From Candidatus Cacconaster scatequi (GTDB lineage Bacteria > Bacteroidota > Bacteroidia > Bacteroidales > UBA932): 34,133 nt of DNA. The notes under the pieces were generated by a model. The model was given only the letters and a program-made list of their open reading frames with translations. It was not told the DNA's origin and did not search any database. This document shows, in pieces, positions 33,084 to 34,133 of this stretch. How positions within the stretch are numbered: the stretch's first letter is position 1; every line of letters starts with the position of its first letter. Location: the NCBI GenBank assembly GCA_018065305.1, contig JAGHTO010000017.1, forward strand, positions 1 to 34,133. The letters run 5' to 3'. Made by a program: the position numbers and the translations under genes.

Positions 33084-33926
33084 TTAAAAATCTCCAAGTG
33101 TTTCTTCCAACTGCTCCAGAGCCAGAGCCACTTCTTCGGCCTTGGGAGCCTTTCCGTGCCAGCCGTGCTTGCCGGCCATGAAGTCAATGCCGTGACCCAT
33201 CTCCGTGTGGAGAAGTATCATAACGGGTTTGCCCTTTACCGTGACGGCCTTGTCGAAAGCCTTGAGTATGGACTCCATATCGTTGCCGTCTTCCACTACG
33301 ATGGTCTCCCATCCGAAAGCAGCCCACTTGGCCTGCAAGTCACCCATTCCGGCAACCTCGTTGATGTCACCGTCAATCTGCTTGCAGTTCCAGTCAGTGA
33401 TGGCGACGAGATTGTCGATTCCGTGGTGAGCGGCGAAAATGGCGCTCTCCCAAACCTCACCCTCCTCCTGCTCACCATCTCCGAGAAGGCAGTAAACACG
33501 GGTATTATCACCGTCGAGTTTCTTGCCGAGGGCTATGCCGGCCGCACAGGCAAGTCCCTGTCCCAAAGAACCGGATGCCTGCACGACTCCCGGAAGGCCG
33601 TGGCTTACGCTGGGATGTCCCTGAAGACGGCTTCCGAACTTACGCAAAGTACCGAGCTCACTTAAAGGAAAATATCCCGCACGCGCAAGAGCGGCATAAT
33701 AGACAGGGGCAAGATGTCCAGCGGAAGGAATGAATACATCCTGGCCCTTGCAGTCGCGTGTCCAAGTGGCAGGGTCGTGTTTCATTACTGAGAAATAGAG
33801 AGCGGTAACAACGTCCGTTGAACTGAGCGATCCGCCCGGATGACCGCTCCCGGCCATATTCACCATACGCACGATGTCACGGCGTATCTGGGTTGCGGTT
33901 TTTATCAAAGTTTCAATGTTTGCCAT
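33084..33926 (-). CDS. Transketolase, N-terminal (thiamine diphosphate-binding) subunit
   Basis: 280 residues, the length expected of the split form. NMAGSGHPGGSLSSTDVV (23-40) and GHPSVSHGLPGVVQASGSLGQG are the substrate and cofactor loops. The thiamine diphosphate and Mg-binding motif runs from GDGEQEEG (149-156) to Asn180 in ITDWN. HGWHGKAP near the end is equivalent to the usual HKWHG block. It starts 2 bases after the kinase stop and is probably co-transcribed with it and with the C-terminal subunit. Confidence 0.95.
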   Translation of the reverse strand: MANIETLIKTATQIRRDIVRMVNMAGSGHPGGSLSSTDVVTALYFSVMKHDPATWTRDCKGQDVFIPSAGHLAPVYYAALARAGYFPLSELGTLRKFGSRLQGHPSVSHGLPGVVQASGSLGQGLACAAGIALGKKLDGDNTRVYCLLGDGEQEEGEVWESAIFAAHHGIDNLVAITDWNCKQIDGDINEVAGMGDLQAKWAAFGWETIVVEDGNDMESILKAFDKAVTVKGKPVMILLHTEMGHGIDFMAGKHGWHGKAPKAEEVALALEQLEETLGDF

Positions 33927-33928
33927 AT

Positions 33929-34133
33929 CTATTGTTTTAAATTACTGAAAATTCCAAGCGATGACTTGTAGGATTCCATATATCTGTCAAAGCATGAAAC
34001 ATCCTCCTCTGTGGGTTTGATTTCCACACCGTCGTTGCCCTTAAACACCTTTTCGTCCAGATAATCCGCAAGGCTCAGGCCATTTCCCTTCACCATATAT
34101 GCGGCAAGCAGTGCCATTCCCCAGGCTCCCCCC
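33929..34133 (-). CDS. FGGY-family pentulose kinase, C-terminal end (partial)
   Basis: The gene enters from the right edge and 67 codons plus the stop are visible. GGAWGMALLAAYM is the C-terminal glycine-rich block of ribulokinase/xylulokinase-like FGGY kinases, followed by SLADYLDEKVF and a tail EEDVSCFDRYMESYK found in the Bacteroides L-ribulokinase/xylulokinase type. These phosphorylate ketopentoses for entry to the pentose phosphate pathway. The 2-base gap to the split transketolase genes supports an arabinose or xylose utilisation operon. L-ribulose versus xylulose cannot be decided from this fragment. Confidence 0.8.
   Translation of the reverse strand, partial: GGAWGMALLAAYMVKGNGLSLADYLDEKVFKGNDGVEIKPTEEDVSCFDRYMESYKSSLGIFSNLKQ

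Overview
The window looks like a chromosomal segment of an anaerobic, probably gut-associated member of the Bacteroidales (Bacteroidota). The evidence is the repeated TAnnTTTG -7 promoter element upstream of many genes, the absence of obvious Shine-Dalgarno sequences, a serine palmitoyltransferase of the Bacteroides type, a split transketolase beside a pentulose kinase, and secreted GH29 and GH43 glycosidases. A Rikenellaceae- or Cryptobacteroides-like organism of about 50% GC would fit, but I cannot name the genus from this sequence alone.

Layout, left to right. Positions 1-334 hold the end of an antitoxin gene and a YafQ-like toxin gene with an internal in-frame gap. They lie on the 3' flank of a tRNA-Lys(CTT) gene. 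Positions 595-4587 (minus strand) are a tight four-gene operon: serine palmitoyltransferase, a short-chain reductase, a GNAT-like acyltransferase and a PlsC-like acyltransferase. It is very likely a sphingolipid (ceramide) module. Positions 4664-10672 are a carbohydrate block: a GH29 fucosidase, a Tat-exported Gfo/Idh/MocA oxidoreductase, a divergent GH43 enzyme, a UDP-glucuronate epimerase and a lipoprotein alpha/beta hydrolase. Positions 10936-14014 are a LysE-type exporter, a FeoA-FeoB fusion and a tiny FeoB-associated Cys-rich protein, all linked by ATGA overlaps. Next come lnt, a PgpH-type c-di-AMP phosphodiesterase and gyrB. A beta-barrel protein and a 1005-residue TPR protein follow as a pair, divergent from an overlapping ftsE-nth-xerD operon. 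A tRNA-Leu(GAG), a DUF2207/LemA pair, a GMP synthase ATPase subunit without its glutaminase domain, typA/bipA, and a pentose module (split transketolase plus FGGY kinase) complete the window.

The most unusual points are these. (1) Two copies of a modular intergenic element (10730-10921 and 29019-29149) share conserved blocks and a terminal stem in which base changes are compensated on both sides, which suggests a structured RNA or hairpin-based mobile element. (2) The complete putative sphingolipid operon nominates genes for the ceramide-forming steps. (3) Two genes carry clean in-frame gaps that remove family-defining residues: the YafQ-like toxin lacks its central catalytic segment, and FeoB lacks the G2/switch I segment of its GTPase domain. 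(4) The GMP synthase lacks a glutaminase domain and has no adjacent partner. No gene-free stretch in the window exceeds 300 bases.
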